A stretch of DNA of 32,053 nucleotides, taken from the NCBI GenBank assembly GCA_028282145.1, contig JANQIN010000219.1, positions 1-32,053 of the forward strand. The letters are read 5' to 3'. This DNA is from Thermodesulfobacteriota bacterium (GTDB lineage: Bacteria; Desulfobacterota; Desulfuromonadia; Desulfuromonadales; Geopsychrobacteraceae). The notes below the pieces were generated by a model. The model did not search any database. It saw nothing but the letters and a program-made list of their open reading frames with translations, and was not told where the DNA came from. Position numbers and translations under genes: made by a program. Below, one piece after another: positions 18,331 through 27,219 of the stretch (its first letter is position 1; each line of letters opens with the position of its first letter).

Positions 18331-18861
18331 ATGTTTGGAATCGGCATGACCGAAATCATCCTTATTCTGGCGTTGGCGCTGATCATTATCGGCCCCGACA
18401 AATTGCCGGAAATTGCCCGTACCCTTGGTAAGGGTTTCGCCGACTTCAAGCGTCAGACCGACGACATGAAAGACGCCTTTCGCACCGGGATCGTGGATGC
18501 ACAGCGGGAGGAGGAAAAGAAGAACCCGCACGAGGAGGCGGTAACCGCTCAAGGCAAAGCCGAAAAAGCTCTTCCGGATGCCCTGCGGGAAGCGGAAGGG
18601 CTGGACCCCATTCCCGCTGTGGATCCTGAGGACACAACCGCAACGGCTGAGGCGGATGACCGTCCCTGGGTCAAGGTAGAAGAGTCCGACGACGAACCGA
18701 CCGAAACGGCGGCCGTTGAAGAGGACGAAGAATACGAAGAAGATGACGAGTACGACGAGGAAGAGGTGAAAGAGATCGCCGAAGATTCCGCAACCCAGGA
18801 ACCCTCCCAGGTCGCCTCCGCTGATGAGGACGATGACGAGAAAAATTCGGACAAGGCCTGA
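18331..18861 (+). CDS. tatB: Twin-arginine translocase TatA/TatB family subunit
   Basis: MFGIGMTEIILILALALIIIGPDKLPEIARTLGKGFADFKRQTDDMKDAF: N-terminal TM helix, then amphipathic helix; long acidic tail. Confidence 0.92.
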   Translation: MFGIGMTEIILILALALIIIGPDKLPEIARTLGKGFADFKRQTDDMKDAFRTGIVDAQREEEKKNPHEEAVTAQGKAEKALPDALREAEGLDPIPAVDPEDTTATAEADDRPWVKVEESDDEPTETAAVEEDEEYEEDDEYDEEEVKEIAEDSATQEPSQVASADEDDDEKNSDKA

Positions 18862-18887
18862 GGGCCGTCCCCGCGTGAGAAACGACC

Positions 18888-19715
18888 ATGTCGACTGAAT
18901 CCCAAACCCCCGACCTGCAACCGGGCGATATGCCCTTTTTGGATCACCTCCGAGAGCTGCGCACCCGTTTGGTGCGCGTTGTCATTAGCTGGCTGATCTG
19001 TTTCTGCTTTACCTACTACTTCGCCGAAGATATTTACATCTTTCTCGCGGAACCTGCACGACAAGCCCTGGAAGAAGGGAGCTCCTTCATCTTCTTGAAG
19101 GCCACAGAGCCTTTTTTCACCGTACTCAAGACGGGAGCCCTGGCAGCGGTCCTGGTCAGCCTGCCGGTCATCTTCTGGCAGATCTGGGGTTTTATTGCCC
19201 CCGGTCTGTACGGCCATGAAAAGCGCATGGCGATCCCCTTTGTTTTCTTCAGCTGTCTCTGCTTTGCCTGTGGTGGTTACTTCGGCTACACCTTTGTCTT
19301 CCCCACCATTTTTGAGTTTCTGATCAACTATGGAACTTCGCTCACCGGGGTTAAGGCGCAGCTTTCCATTGGAGAATACCTGAGTCTGGCGGTTCGCCTA
19401 CTGTTCGCCTTCGGTATGGTATTCGAGCTACCAGTCATCATTTTTTTCCTGGCTCGACTGGGCGTGGTGGACTATAAATGGCTGGCGGCCAAACGTAAAT
19501 TTGCTCTGCTTGCGGCCTTCCTTTTTGGCGCGATGCTGACCCCGCCCGACGTCATTTCTCAGATGTCATTGGCACTCCCTTTCATCATTCTTTACGAAGT
19601 AGGGATTATTGTGGCACGCCTATTTGGCAAGAAGAAGGAAGAAGACGCCGAAGAAGAAAATGATACGGAAGAAGAGGGGAAAGAGACCTCGCTGGAAACA
19701 TCGGACGAATCCTGA
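18888..19715 (+). CDS. tatC: Twin-arginine translocase subunit TatC
   Basis: MPFLDHLRELRTRLVRVVISWLI, EPFFTVLKTGALAAVLVSLPVIFWQIWGFIAPGLYGHEKR, FGMVFELPVIIFFLARLG; acidic C-terminal tail. Confidence 0.97.
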   Translation: MSTESQTPDLQPGDMPFLDHLRELRTRLVRVVISWLICFCFTYYFAEDIYIFLAEPARQALEEGSSFIFLKATEPFFTVLKTGALAAVLVSLPVIFWQIWGFIAPGLYGHEKRMAIPFVFFSCLCFACGGYFGYTFVFPTIFEFLINYGTSLTGVKAQLSIGEYLSLAVRLLFAFGMVFELPVIIFFLARLGVVDYKWLAAKRKFALLAAFLFGAMLTPPDVISQMSLALPFIILYEVGIIVARLFGKKKEEDAEEENDTEEEGKETSLETSDES

Positions 19716-19741
19716 TCTGTACCTTCTCGTTAACTAAGAAA

Positions 19742-19765
19742 GGGGGGCGAAAGCCCCCTTTTTAT
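19742..19765 (+). terminator. Rho-independent terminator after tatC
   Basis: GGGGGC-GAAA-GCCCCC followed by TTTTTATTTT. Confidence 0.82.
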
Positions 19766-19795
19766 TTTATCCCAGTACCCTCTGCCGAACTCCCC

Positions 19796-21985
19796 TCAGC
19801 CCACTTCTTCCGACGTCTGAAACAAGGGTAGCCGCAAATAAAAGATACTCCCTTTTTCCGGCGCATCTTCGACCCAGACCTCACCCTTGTGAGCTTCCAC
19901 CATCTCCTGGACCAGAGCCAGACCCAGTCCGACCCCGGCTTGCCGACTGCCTTCACCGGATTCCACGCGGTAGAAACGGTCAAAGATCCTGTCTCGCTGT
20001 TCTTTCGGAATTCCTCTCCCTTCATCCTGTATCCACAACAGAGCGGTCTCTTTTTCAGGATGTCCTCCAAAAATAACCGGGGAACCGGCCGGCGAATATT
20101 TAAAGGCGTTGGAAATCAGGTTACGCAGAATTTGAAACAGTCGAACGGGATCGCCGAAAATCGGCGGCAATTCACTGTCACACTCCAGAAAAAGGGGGTG
20201 GTCGCCTTTAAGTGGTCGGTAGAGTTGCAACAGTTCCTCACAAACGGCTTTGAGATGGACTTTCTGCATACTGTAATGCATTCGGCCGGCCCTGAGTTGT
20301 TGCAGATCGAGCAGGTTTTCCACCATCTCCCGCAGGCGATCGGTTTCGCCGTGTACCGTTTGAAGAATGTCTTTCACCTGCTCCTTAGAAAGGTCATGTT
20401 CCAGTAGAAGTTCGGTAAAGCCTAACAGAGAGGTCAGGGGTGTACGCATCTCGTGACTGACGACGGAGAGCATCTCCTCTTTGAACTGCTCTATCCGTTT
20501 CTGCTCGGTAATGTCGGAGATAAACCCTTCCACCAGAAGTTCTTTGCTGTCTACGGCACGAACAGCATGCCCCTGCTCCCATAGCCAGCGCTCGTCACCT
20601 TCGGCGTTGGTGATGCGGTATTCCACTTCGAAGGATCGCTGATCGACAAGGGCTTTAAGGATTTCTCGATGCAGCGGTCCCCGGTCGTCTTCATGAACCA
20701 GGGCATCCAGACTCAAAGCGTTATGGGCACGGAGGAAATCCGAGGCAGGATAACCGGTGATTTCCTCGACCCCCTGGCTGACAAAGGTCAGGTGCCAATC
20801 GGGCGGACCGGTGCAACGGTAAGCAATGCCGGGCAACTGATCCATCAGAGCCGACATCCGCCGTTCGCTTTCCTTGAGGGCCAGCTCAACTCTCTGGCGT
20901 CGACTGGTTTCCAGCAGTTGAGAGATCAAATCGGCTGCGGCACCGGAGAAATGTTCCTCATCCTGATGCCAGGACCGGAGACCACCGACATGCTCACAGC
21001 AGATCACGCCGATCATTTCATCTCCCCGCCACAGGGCAGCATCCAGCAAAGCGCCAACCCGGTTAGGCTCCAGGTAAGTGGCAGCCATCGGTGCTGTCCG
21101 GGGGTCACGCACCGCATCTTCCACCAGAATCCCCCGATCGGTCTTCAGTGCGGAAAAATATCCGGGACAGTCGTTCACCTGAATCTCCGCCCCTTGCAGG
21201 GACGGGGTCGCACCAAAGCTGTGGCGGCAAAGAATCTGTTGCCGGTCCTTGGAGTAGAACCAGACATTCACCCGTTCCACCCCCAGACCGGTGGCGACCA
21301 AAGACAGTATTTCCGGAAATGCCGTGTCCAGATCTTTGAGATAATCGTGACGATTCTGATTCAGGGTCAACAATGTCTGGGTCTGTCGTTGATACCGTTC
21401 GTATTCCAATCGCTCGGCTTCTCGTGCCTGAAGATTATGCAGTGTCTGAGCGCCCAGAGCGGCAACCAGTTGGACCAGTTGGTGCATAAAGTCCAGCATC
21501 TGACGCACTTCCTCCCGATTCCGCACCTTGACCTCCCGCACCGATTCCAGGTAGGCCGCCTCGTCAAATCCAAACTCCCGGGCCTGTTCAATAAACCGGG
21601 TTTCGTCCGGTGGTTCGGTGAAAAACTGGCTGAAAAAAAGGTCGCCGACATGGTACTGGTCGATGATGACCGGCAGGGAGACACAGCCCATCCCATTCTG
21701 ACAAACGTATTCGACAGGGGTTTTCCCGTCCCCCAGGCCGTGTTTTTGATGGTAGCGTAAGGTGGTGAGATCCGATTCGACACACCGTTGATAGGCCGCT
21801 TTGCTGGACCGATGAAAACGGCTGCAGATCGATTGCCAGTTGGCTCCGACAACCAAGCGCCCTTCCGGATCGAGCATGCTGAGCTGAATATCGGCCAGAC
21901 GGGCAAAAGACTCCATCAACTTTCGCAAGGCCGGAAGATCGACCAACTGGGCCAGGGTATACTGTTTTTCAACGGGAGCGACCAT
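19796..21985 (-). CDS. PocR-GAF-PAS sensor histidine kinase
   Basis: N-terminal PocR-like region (LMESFARLADIQLSMLDPEG...CSRFHRSSKAAYQRCVESD...VEYVCQNGMGCVSLPVIIDQYHVGDLFFSQFF), GAF-like, PAS (ITGYPASDF), H-box VVSHEMRTPLTSLLGF, ATPase N/G boxes NLISNAFKYSP, DEGRGIP, GVGLGLALVQEMV. Confidence 0.9.
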   Translation of the reverse strand: MVAPVEKQYTLAQLVDLPALRKLMESFARLADIQLSMLDPEGRLVVGANWQSICSRFHRSSKAAYQRCVESDLTTLRYHQKHGLGDGKTPVEYVCQNGMGCVSLPVIIDQYHVGDLFFSQFFTEPPDETRFIEQAREFGFDEAAYLESVREVKVRNREEVRQMLDFMHQLVQLVAALGAQTLHNLQAREAERLEYERYQRQTQTLLTLNQNRHDYLKDLDTAFPEILSLVATGLGVERVNVWFYSKDRQQILCRHSFGATPSLQGAEIQVNDCPGYFSALKTDRGILVEDAVRDPRTAPMAATYLEPNRVGALLDAALWRGDEMIGVICCEHVGGLRSWHQDEEHFSGAAADLISQLLETSRRQRVELALKESERRMSALMDQLPGIAYRCTGPPDWHLTFVSQGVEEITGYPASDFLRAHNALSLDALVHEDDRGPLHREILKALVDQRSFEVEYRITNAEGDERWLWEQGHAVRAVDSKELLVEGFISDITEQKRIEQFKEEMLSVVSHEMRTPLTSLLGFTELLLEHDLSKEQVKDILQTVHGETDRLREMVENLLDLQQLRAGRMHYSMQKVHLKAVCEELLQLYRPLKGDHPLFLECDSELPPIFGDPVRLFQILRNLISNAFKYSPAGSPVIFGGHPEKETALLWIQDEGRGIPKEQRDRIFDRFYRVESGEGSRQAGVGLGLALVQEMVEAHKGEVWVEDAPEKGSIFYLRLPLFQTSEEVG

Positions 21986-22053
21986 GAAGGCTCCTTGAGA
22001 CGATCAGGGGCATCAGAACTATAACAACTTCAAACATACGAAGCATTGAAAAG

Positions 22054-22527
22054 ATGAGCCAGCTCTTATCTGAACAGATTCCGACCCAAAAAGGAACCTA
22101 TCTTCTGCAAATGGTCTGCGACGAACCGACAGTCATCTCTGTGGGAAAGTTGGGATCGGTGTATCTGAAGGCAGGGTTTTATCATTATTGCGGTAGTGCC
22201 TTAGGGCCGGGAGGATTAAAAGCGCGCTTGGGACACCACCTGAAAAGAAGTACCAACCCACACTGGCACCTGGATTATCTGAGGCAGTATTTGTCTGTTC
22301 GGTCGATCTGGTGGACAACCGACCCTCTCCGCCGGGAATGCGAATGGGCAGCCCTTCTCACCGGTTGGCGTAGTGCTTCCACACCGATCCAAGGGTTCGG
22401 CGCTTCCGACTGTACCTGTCGCAGCCATCTGGTGTATCTGCCATACAGCCCCTCCCTGTCCACCTTTCGCAAGCGGTGGCGCACAAAGGTCCCGGAAGGA
22501 CGGGTCGGCCGGCTTTTTCTTCAATGA
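22054..22527 (+). CDS. DUF123/GIY-YIG nuclease-like family protein
   Basis: KGTYLLQM...GFYHYCGSALGPGGLKARLGHHLKRSTNPHWHLDYLRQYL...GFGASDCTCRSHLVYLP matches the DUF123 pattern recalled from family knowledge. Confidence 0.8.
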   Translation: MSQLLSEQIPTQKGTYLLQMVCDEPTVISVGKLGSVYLKAGFYHYCGSALGPGGLKARLGHHLKRSTNPHWHLDYLRQYLSVRSIWWTTDPLRRECEWAALLTGWRSASTPIQGFGASDCTCRSHLVYLPYSPSLSTFRKRWRTKVPEGRVGRLFLQ

Positions 22528-25500
22528 ATACTGGTCAACAAAGGCTCGACTTCAGTGGCCGGCAAAGGCTGATGATAGCAATACCCCTGTCCGAGCTGGC
22601 AGCCCCGTTCACGAAGAAAATCGGCCTCTTCGGCAGCCTCTACACCTTCGGCGATCACATCGACCCCCAGATGACCCGCCAGGTCGATGATGGAATTTGT
22701 GATGGCCGCTGTCTGCCGATCCCGGTCGACACCTCGGACAAACGATTGGTCGATCTTCAATTTGCGAATCGGGAACTGGTGCAGGTAAGACAGCGACGAG
22801 TAACCGGTTCCGAAATCATCCACAGCCAGTCCGATGCCACGACTTCGAAAGTGGTCCATAATCCGGGCGGACAGGTCCACATCACGCATGATCATGCTCT
22901 CGGTGACTTCCAACTCCAGCAAGCTCGGTGAAACACCGGTCTTGTCGAGCGCCCCCTGTACCACATCCAGCAACTCCTGTTCTTTGAACTGGCTGGCAGA
23001 CACATTGACCGCAACCGGCACCGGAGCCAGTCCCTGTTGCTGCCAGGCTTGAACCTGCTCACAAGCTTGACGGATGGCCCAGGCCCCCATCGATTCGATC
23101 AGTCCGATCTCTTCGGCAAGACCGATAAATCGCCCCGGCAACATCAACCCCAAAGCAGGGCTGTTCCACCGCATCAGCGCTTCCAAACCGACCAGTTCTC
23201 CGGTTTCGAGAGAAACCTGCGGCTGGTAATAGAGCTCTAATTCGTTTCTCTCCAGAGCCTGGCGCAGATGGGTTTCCAGAGTCAGACGTTCCACTGCCTG
23301 GCGCGTCAGCTCTTCCGTATAGAATTCATAAAGCCCGTGCCCGGCCTTTTTCGCACGGGTCAGGGCGGTATCGGCATTTCGTAACAGCTCTTCGGCCGTG
23401 TCCCCATCCTGGGGATAGAGGCTGATACCCACCGAACCGGTGAGATAGACCTGCTTGGCTCCCAGGTCGAACGGTTGTTCAAGGGTATCCAGAATCTTCT
23501 GAGCCACCGATCCGGCCATCTTGCCATCAGACACCGCCTCCAGCAGGATGGCAAACTCATCGCCACCCAGGCGGGCGACCGTATCCTCATGACGAACACA
23601 GCTCTGTAGCCGATGGGCCACCCGCTGCAAAAGGTCATCACCCTGCGCATGTCCGATCGATTCATTGATCTTTTTAAAACTGTTGAGGTCGAGCCAGAGA
23701 ACACCGAAACCGGCTTTTTCGCGTTCGGCTCGCTGAATAATGTGTCCCATCCGGGCACCGAACAACAGCCGGTTGGGCAGTTCAGTGAGAGGATCGTGGT
23801 GAGCCAGGTAATCGAGACGGGCCTCCGACTCCTTGATCGCCGTGATATCGGAAAAGACACCGACGTAATGACTCGTCCTTCCATCCTCATCCCGAACCGT
23901 CTGTATGGTGAGCCATTCAGGATAGATTTCACCGTTCTTTTTCCGGTTCCAGATTTCCCCGGACCAGGTGCCAGACGTCTTGAGGCTGGACCAGAGCTCG
24001 CGATAAAACTCCGGCTGATGCCGTCCGGACTTGAGCAGAGACGGCGTGAAATTGACCACGTCCTTCCGGGCGTACCCCGTGATTTCGGTGAACGCCCGAT
24101 TGACATCGATAATCCGTCCCTGAGGATTGGTAATCAGCACACCTTCGGTTGTACTCTCAAAGACAGTCGCCGACTGACGGAGGCGTTCCTTGTCTCTGGT
24201 CTGGGCCGTAATCTCCTGAGACACCCCCAGGATCGCCTTGGGTGCCCGCCCGGGGATTTCACAGGGGATCTTTGTGGTCAGGTAAACCCGATTGCGTCCA
24301 TGACAATCGAACAGTTTCTCCCGGACATCTCTCGTGGGAACCTGCTGTGCAAGAATCTGTCGGTCTTCCTCCAGACTGCGTCGCGCCAGGTCTAAATCGA
24401 AACAGACATCGGACATCTTCTGCCCGATAAGAGACTTGATGTCCCGACCCAGAACCTGCGCCACCGCCCGGTTGGCAAAGAGATACCGTCCTTCGGCATC
24501 TCGGGCATAGATCATATGGGGAACCGCATCGATAATCATCCGCAGCCGCATTTTGCTTTGCCAGAGAGACTGTTGTGTTTTCTGACGTGCCAGAACACTA
24601 CTGAAAACAGATCCGAGAACTTGCAGATCCTTCAAACAGTGGCGGTGTTCTTCCGGGAACAACCTTGCCCATTCCACTCCAACCAGACCGATCACCTGTC
24701 CTTCCAGCTCGAGAGGGAAAGCCAGCGCCGAACTGACGCCCCATTGACGCAGCTGCGCCTGCTCCTTCTCCGCTCCCACCGGCATCGCCTCAACATCCTC
24801 AATCAGAATCTGGGAGACGGTATGGATATGACCGAACAACCAGGGGAAAGATTCCAATTCAATGGCCTGTTTCTCTTCCAAGTGGAAGTCAAACTGCGGG
24901 ATCGACCAGGAGTGGGTACAACGAAACGTATTGTCCGGAGAGTTGATCACATAGAGATAGGCGGCATCGGCATTAAGATGGATTGAAAGCTCCTCCAGCA
25001 CTTGTTGAACGGTCTGATCGATCTCCTCCAGCGGGAGGTGAATAAAACGGCGGGAAATCCGCGAAACCAGAGTCTGTGTTGCGTGATTGCGGCGAAGCCG
25101 TTCCTCCGCTTTTACCCTCCAGCTCACATCTTTGAGGTTCATTATACGCACATTGGATGTCGCAAAAGCCTCTTTCAAACCCGTCTGATTCACCTCCCCG
25201 GTAAAACAGGCTCCATTCTGCCGCCGTAAGACAAACGACTGGTTGCGTATCGGTTCGGTCGGTGAGGGGCCGGTGAGAATCTTCCGGGCCCGGGGGCGAT
25301 CCTTGGGGTCAAACAAGGACCAGATAGAACGACCCACCAGGGACTCCTGGGCGTCCAGACCAAAGAGCTCTATGGTTTGACTGGAAGCGAAGAGAACGCG
25401 CCCCTCCGCATCAAACACCAGGGTTGAATCGGCGCTGTTCTCGACCAGCAGGCGGTAAAGCTCCTCCGACTCCTGCAATCGTTTCTGCATCTGCACCTGT

Positions 25501-26234
25501 TCATCCACATCCCGCACGGACAAATGAATCGCCGGGTGACCAGAGTACATGAGCGGAGCCGCACTCACCTCCGTGTAGATCATCGATCCGTCCAGCCGCA
25601 AAAGAACCTGCTCAATGCTTTCCGAAGCTTCCTCCACCTTTTCCACCTGTCGTTCAATTTCCTGAAAAGAGGCATGGTAAGCCGGGTGAACCAGGTCCAG
25701 TACGGTGCGTCCCAGAAGGGCCCCGGGGTCCGGTGCATTGAGAAGCTGGGCCATGACTTCGTTGACAAAAACAATCCGTCCATGACGGTAGATCAGGATT
25801 CCATCCCGGGTGGACTGTTGTAACGAACGATGCAGGCTGGTCGCATCCCGAAGAGGGTTGGAGAGATTGTATTGGTGAAAAGTCGTGGCAAAAAGAGCCC
25901 GGAGGGAAAGAAGCGAATAGTCGTACAGAAAACTGGAAAAGGTATCGTACCGGGACAGGGTTTCGATCTCTTCGACGGAAAGATTCGGCTCAACCGCCAC
26001 AACAACAAAACCGTCGATCCTTGAAAGCTGTCGTGCGACACAGCGATCTTCACCTGGGTGGCAGAGATCCAATTCGACCAAAACCAGTGCCGGTTGAAGC
26101 TCCGCTGCTGCGACACGCGCCTCACCCACCTCCTGTACCAGGTGAGTCACCACACTCAACTGCTCCATCTGTTCCAGCAAGGGTCCGATAATCAGATGGT
26201 TTCGTGCGACAAGAAGCACTTTTTTGCCCTGCAT
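22521..26234 (-). CDS. Multi-PAS/GAF GGDEF-EAL protein (cyclic-di-GMP turnover)
   Basis: 1237 aa; at least four PAS-like segments, GAF-like segment, intact RLGGDEFAILLEAV, GLEALMRWNSP (EAL), DDFGTGYSSLSYLHQFPIRKLKIDQSFV, VIAEGVE. SD AGGGGAGGGGAAC before the ATG. Confidence 0.95.
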   Translation of the reverse strand: MQGKKVLLVARNHLIIGPLLEQMEQLSVVTHLVQEVGEARVAAAELQPALVLVELDLCHPGEDRCVARQLSRIDGFVVVAVEPNLSVEEIETLSRYDTFSSFLYDYSLLSLRALFATTFHQYNLSNPLRDATSLHRSLQQSTRDGILIYRHGRIVFVNEVMAQLLNAPDPGALLGRTVLDLVHPAYHASFQEIERQVEKVEEASESIEQVLLRLDGSMIYTEVSAAPLMYSGHPAIHLSVRDVDEQVQMQKRLQESEELYRLLVENSADSTLVFDAEGRVLFASSQTIELFGLDAQESLVGRSIWSLFDPKDRPRARKILTGPSPTEPIRNQSFVLRRQNGACFTGEVNQTGLKEAFATSNVRIMNLKDVSWRVKAEERLRRNHATQTLVSRISRRFIHLPLEEIDQTVQQVLEELSIHLNADAAYLYVINSPDNTFRCTHSWSIPQFDFHLEEKQAIELESFPWLFGHIHTVSQILIEDVEAMPVGAEKEQAQLRQWGVSSALAFPLELEGQVIGLVGVEWARLFPEEHRHCLKDLQVLGSVFSSVLARQKTQQSLWQSKMRLRMIIDAVPHMIYARDAEGRYLFANRAVAQVLGRDIKSLIGQKMSDVCFDLDLARRSLEEDRQILAQQVPTRDVREKLFDCHGRNRVYLTTKIPCEIPGRAPKAILGVSQEITAQTRDKERLRQSATVFESTTEGVLITNPQGRIIDVNRAFTEITGYARKDVVNFTPSLLKSGRHQPEFYRELWSSLKTSGTWSGEIWNRKKNGEIYPEWLTIQTVRDEDGRTSHYVGVFSDITAIKESEARLDYLAHHDPLTELPNRLLFGARMGHIIQRAEREKAGFGVLWLDLNSFKKINESIGHAQGDDLLQRVAHRLQSCVRHEDTVARLGGDEFAILLEAVSDGKMAGSVAQKILDTLEQPFDLGAKQVYLTGSVGISLYPQDGDTAEELLRNADTALTRAKKAGHGLYEFYTEELTRQAVERLTLETHLRQALERNELELYYQPQVSLETGELVGLEALMRWNSPALGLMLPGRFIGLAEEIGLIESMGAWAIRQACEQVQAWQQQGLAPVPVAVNVSASQFKEQELLDVVQGALDKTGVSPSLLELEVTESMIMRDVDLSARIMDHFRSRGIGLAVDDFGTGYSSLSYLHQFPIRKLKIDQSFVRGVDRDRQTAAITNSIIDLAGHLGVDVIAEGVEAAEEADFLRERGCQLGQGYCYHQPLPATEVEPLLTSIH

Positions 26235-26358
26235 GTTCCCTCCCCTTTGCCCACAGCGATATCAGCTGAAAAACATTGGAATTGCAAAAGTTTAACGGAA
26301 GAATCTTCTCCTGCAACTCCAGCAATGCGGGTCAAGACGGGCGAAGTAGGGGACTATT

Positions 26359-26769
26359 TCAATCCGGAAGGTCGCAGCGGTCGATATCCAGGCTCCACTC
26401 GATCCCTTCGACATCCGGAGCTTCACTCAGGATGCGTTGAAATACCGACTGGAGATAACAGACATCGGTCGTGGGGTCGACCGGTTTGAACAGGTTCTGG
26501 AAAAAGTCATTGGAACCGTCGATGGTGCAGATCCAGTCCCCTCGGGTCTCATCGGCGTGCTGGCAGTCCATACACAGAGAGAAGGGGGCTTTCACCGTTA
26601 TAGTCAGGGTGCCATATTCACCCGGATCGACAAAAGTAACCGCCACGCCTTCCTCCACCAGACGGCGACTCAGAAACTCCGAAAGACGCTTGCTCTGGCG
26701 CTGACGGGATCTCTCACTCTGGGGATTGGCGGCATAGAGTTCGGAATGGAAGCGAAATTGGATTTTCAT
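26359..26769 (-). CDS. Hypothetical Cys-containing protein
   Basis: 136 aa; GGAGGTTCCG SD before ATG; FSLCMDCQHADETRGDWICTIDG. No family recognised. Confidence 0.7.
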   Translation of the reverse strand: MKIQFRFHSELYAANPQSERSRQRQSKRLSEFLSRRLVEEGVAVTFVDPGEYGTLTITVKAPFSLCMDCQHADETRGDWICTIDGSNDFFQNLFKPVDPTTDVCYLQSVFQRILSEAPDVEGIEWSLDIDRCDLPD

Positions 26770-26834
26770 CGGAACCTCCTGCCTTCAGTGTACCAGCGTT
26801 CCGAAAGGAGCTCCGATTTTTTGGCAAAATTTCG

Positions 26835-27143
26835 TCAGGGAGACCAGAGATAGATCTTCAGGTCAAAGCGACCGCTCCGGGTCGGCAGGACACCCTCTCC
26901 TTCCAGCAGAATTCGCTGTTTTTCAGCCGCATGAGAGTCGCGCATGCTGATTTTTCCCTGGGCGTTGAGAACGCGATGCCAGGGCAGATCATGGCCGACA
27001 GGAAGAGCATGCAGAGCATAACCCACCTGTCGGGCCGCACCAGGACGACCGGCCAGAGCCGCAACCTGACCGTAGGTCGCCAGATGCCCGAAAGGGATCT
27101 GGGCCACAACACGATAAACCTGTACATAAAATTCGGAGGGCAT
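26835..27143 (-). CDS. Alkyltransferase-like protein (ATL; MGMT homologue with Trp in place of the active-site Cys)
   Basis: MPSEFYVQVYRVVAQIPFGHLATYGQVAALAGRPGAARQVGYALHALPVGHDLPWHRVLNAQGKIS: PWHRV where MGMT has PCHRV. The real start is well inside the ORF-track frame. Confidence 0.92.
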   Translation of the reverse strand: MPSEFYVQVYRVVAQIPFGHLATYGQVAALAGRPGAARQVGYALHALPVGHDLPWHRVLNAQGKISMRDSHAAEKQRILLEGEGVLPTRSGRFDLKIYLWSP

Positions 27144-27167
27144 CAGCCGTTCCCAGATATTTCTTCT

Positions 27168-27200
27168 TGCAAAAAAACCGGGCGACCTTTGAGGCCGCCC
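27168..27200 (-). terminator. Terminator after the D-lactate dehydrogenase-type gene
   Basis: On the minus strand: GGGCGGCCTCAAAGGTCGCCCGGTTTTTTT. Confidence 0.7.
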
Positions 27201-27219
27201 AGCCGATATCTCTTTTCCC

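Noticed and set aside
18549-19217. 222-aa minus-strand ORF with poly-Ser tracts
   Set aside because: The Ser tracts are the antisense reading of the GAA/GAG/GAT-rich acidic tail of TatB.
20669-21760. 363-aa plus-strand ORF
   Set aside because: Antisense to the PocR sensor kinase.
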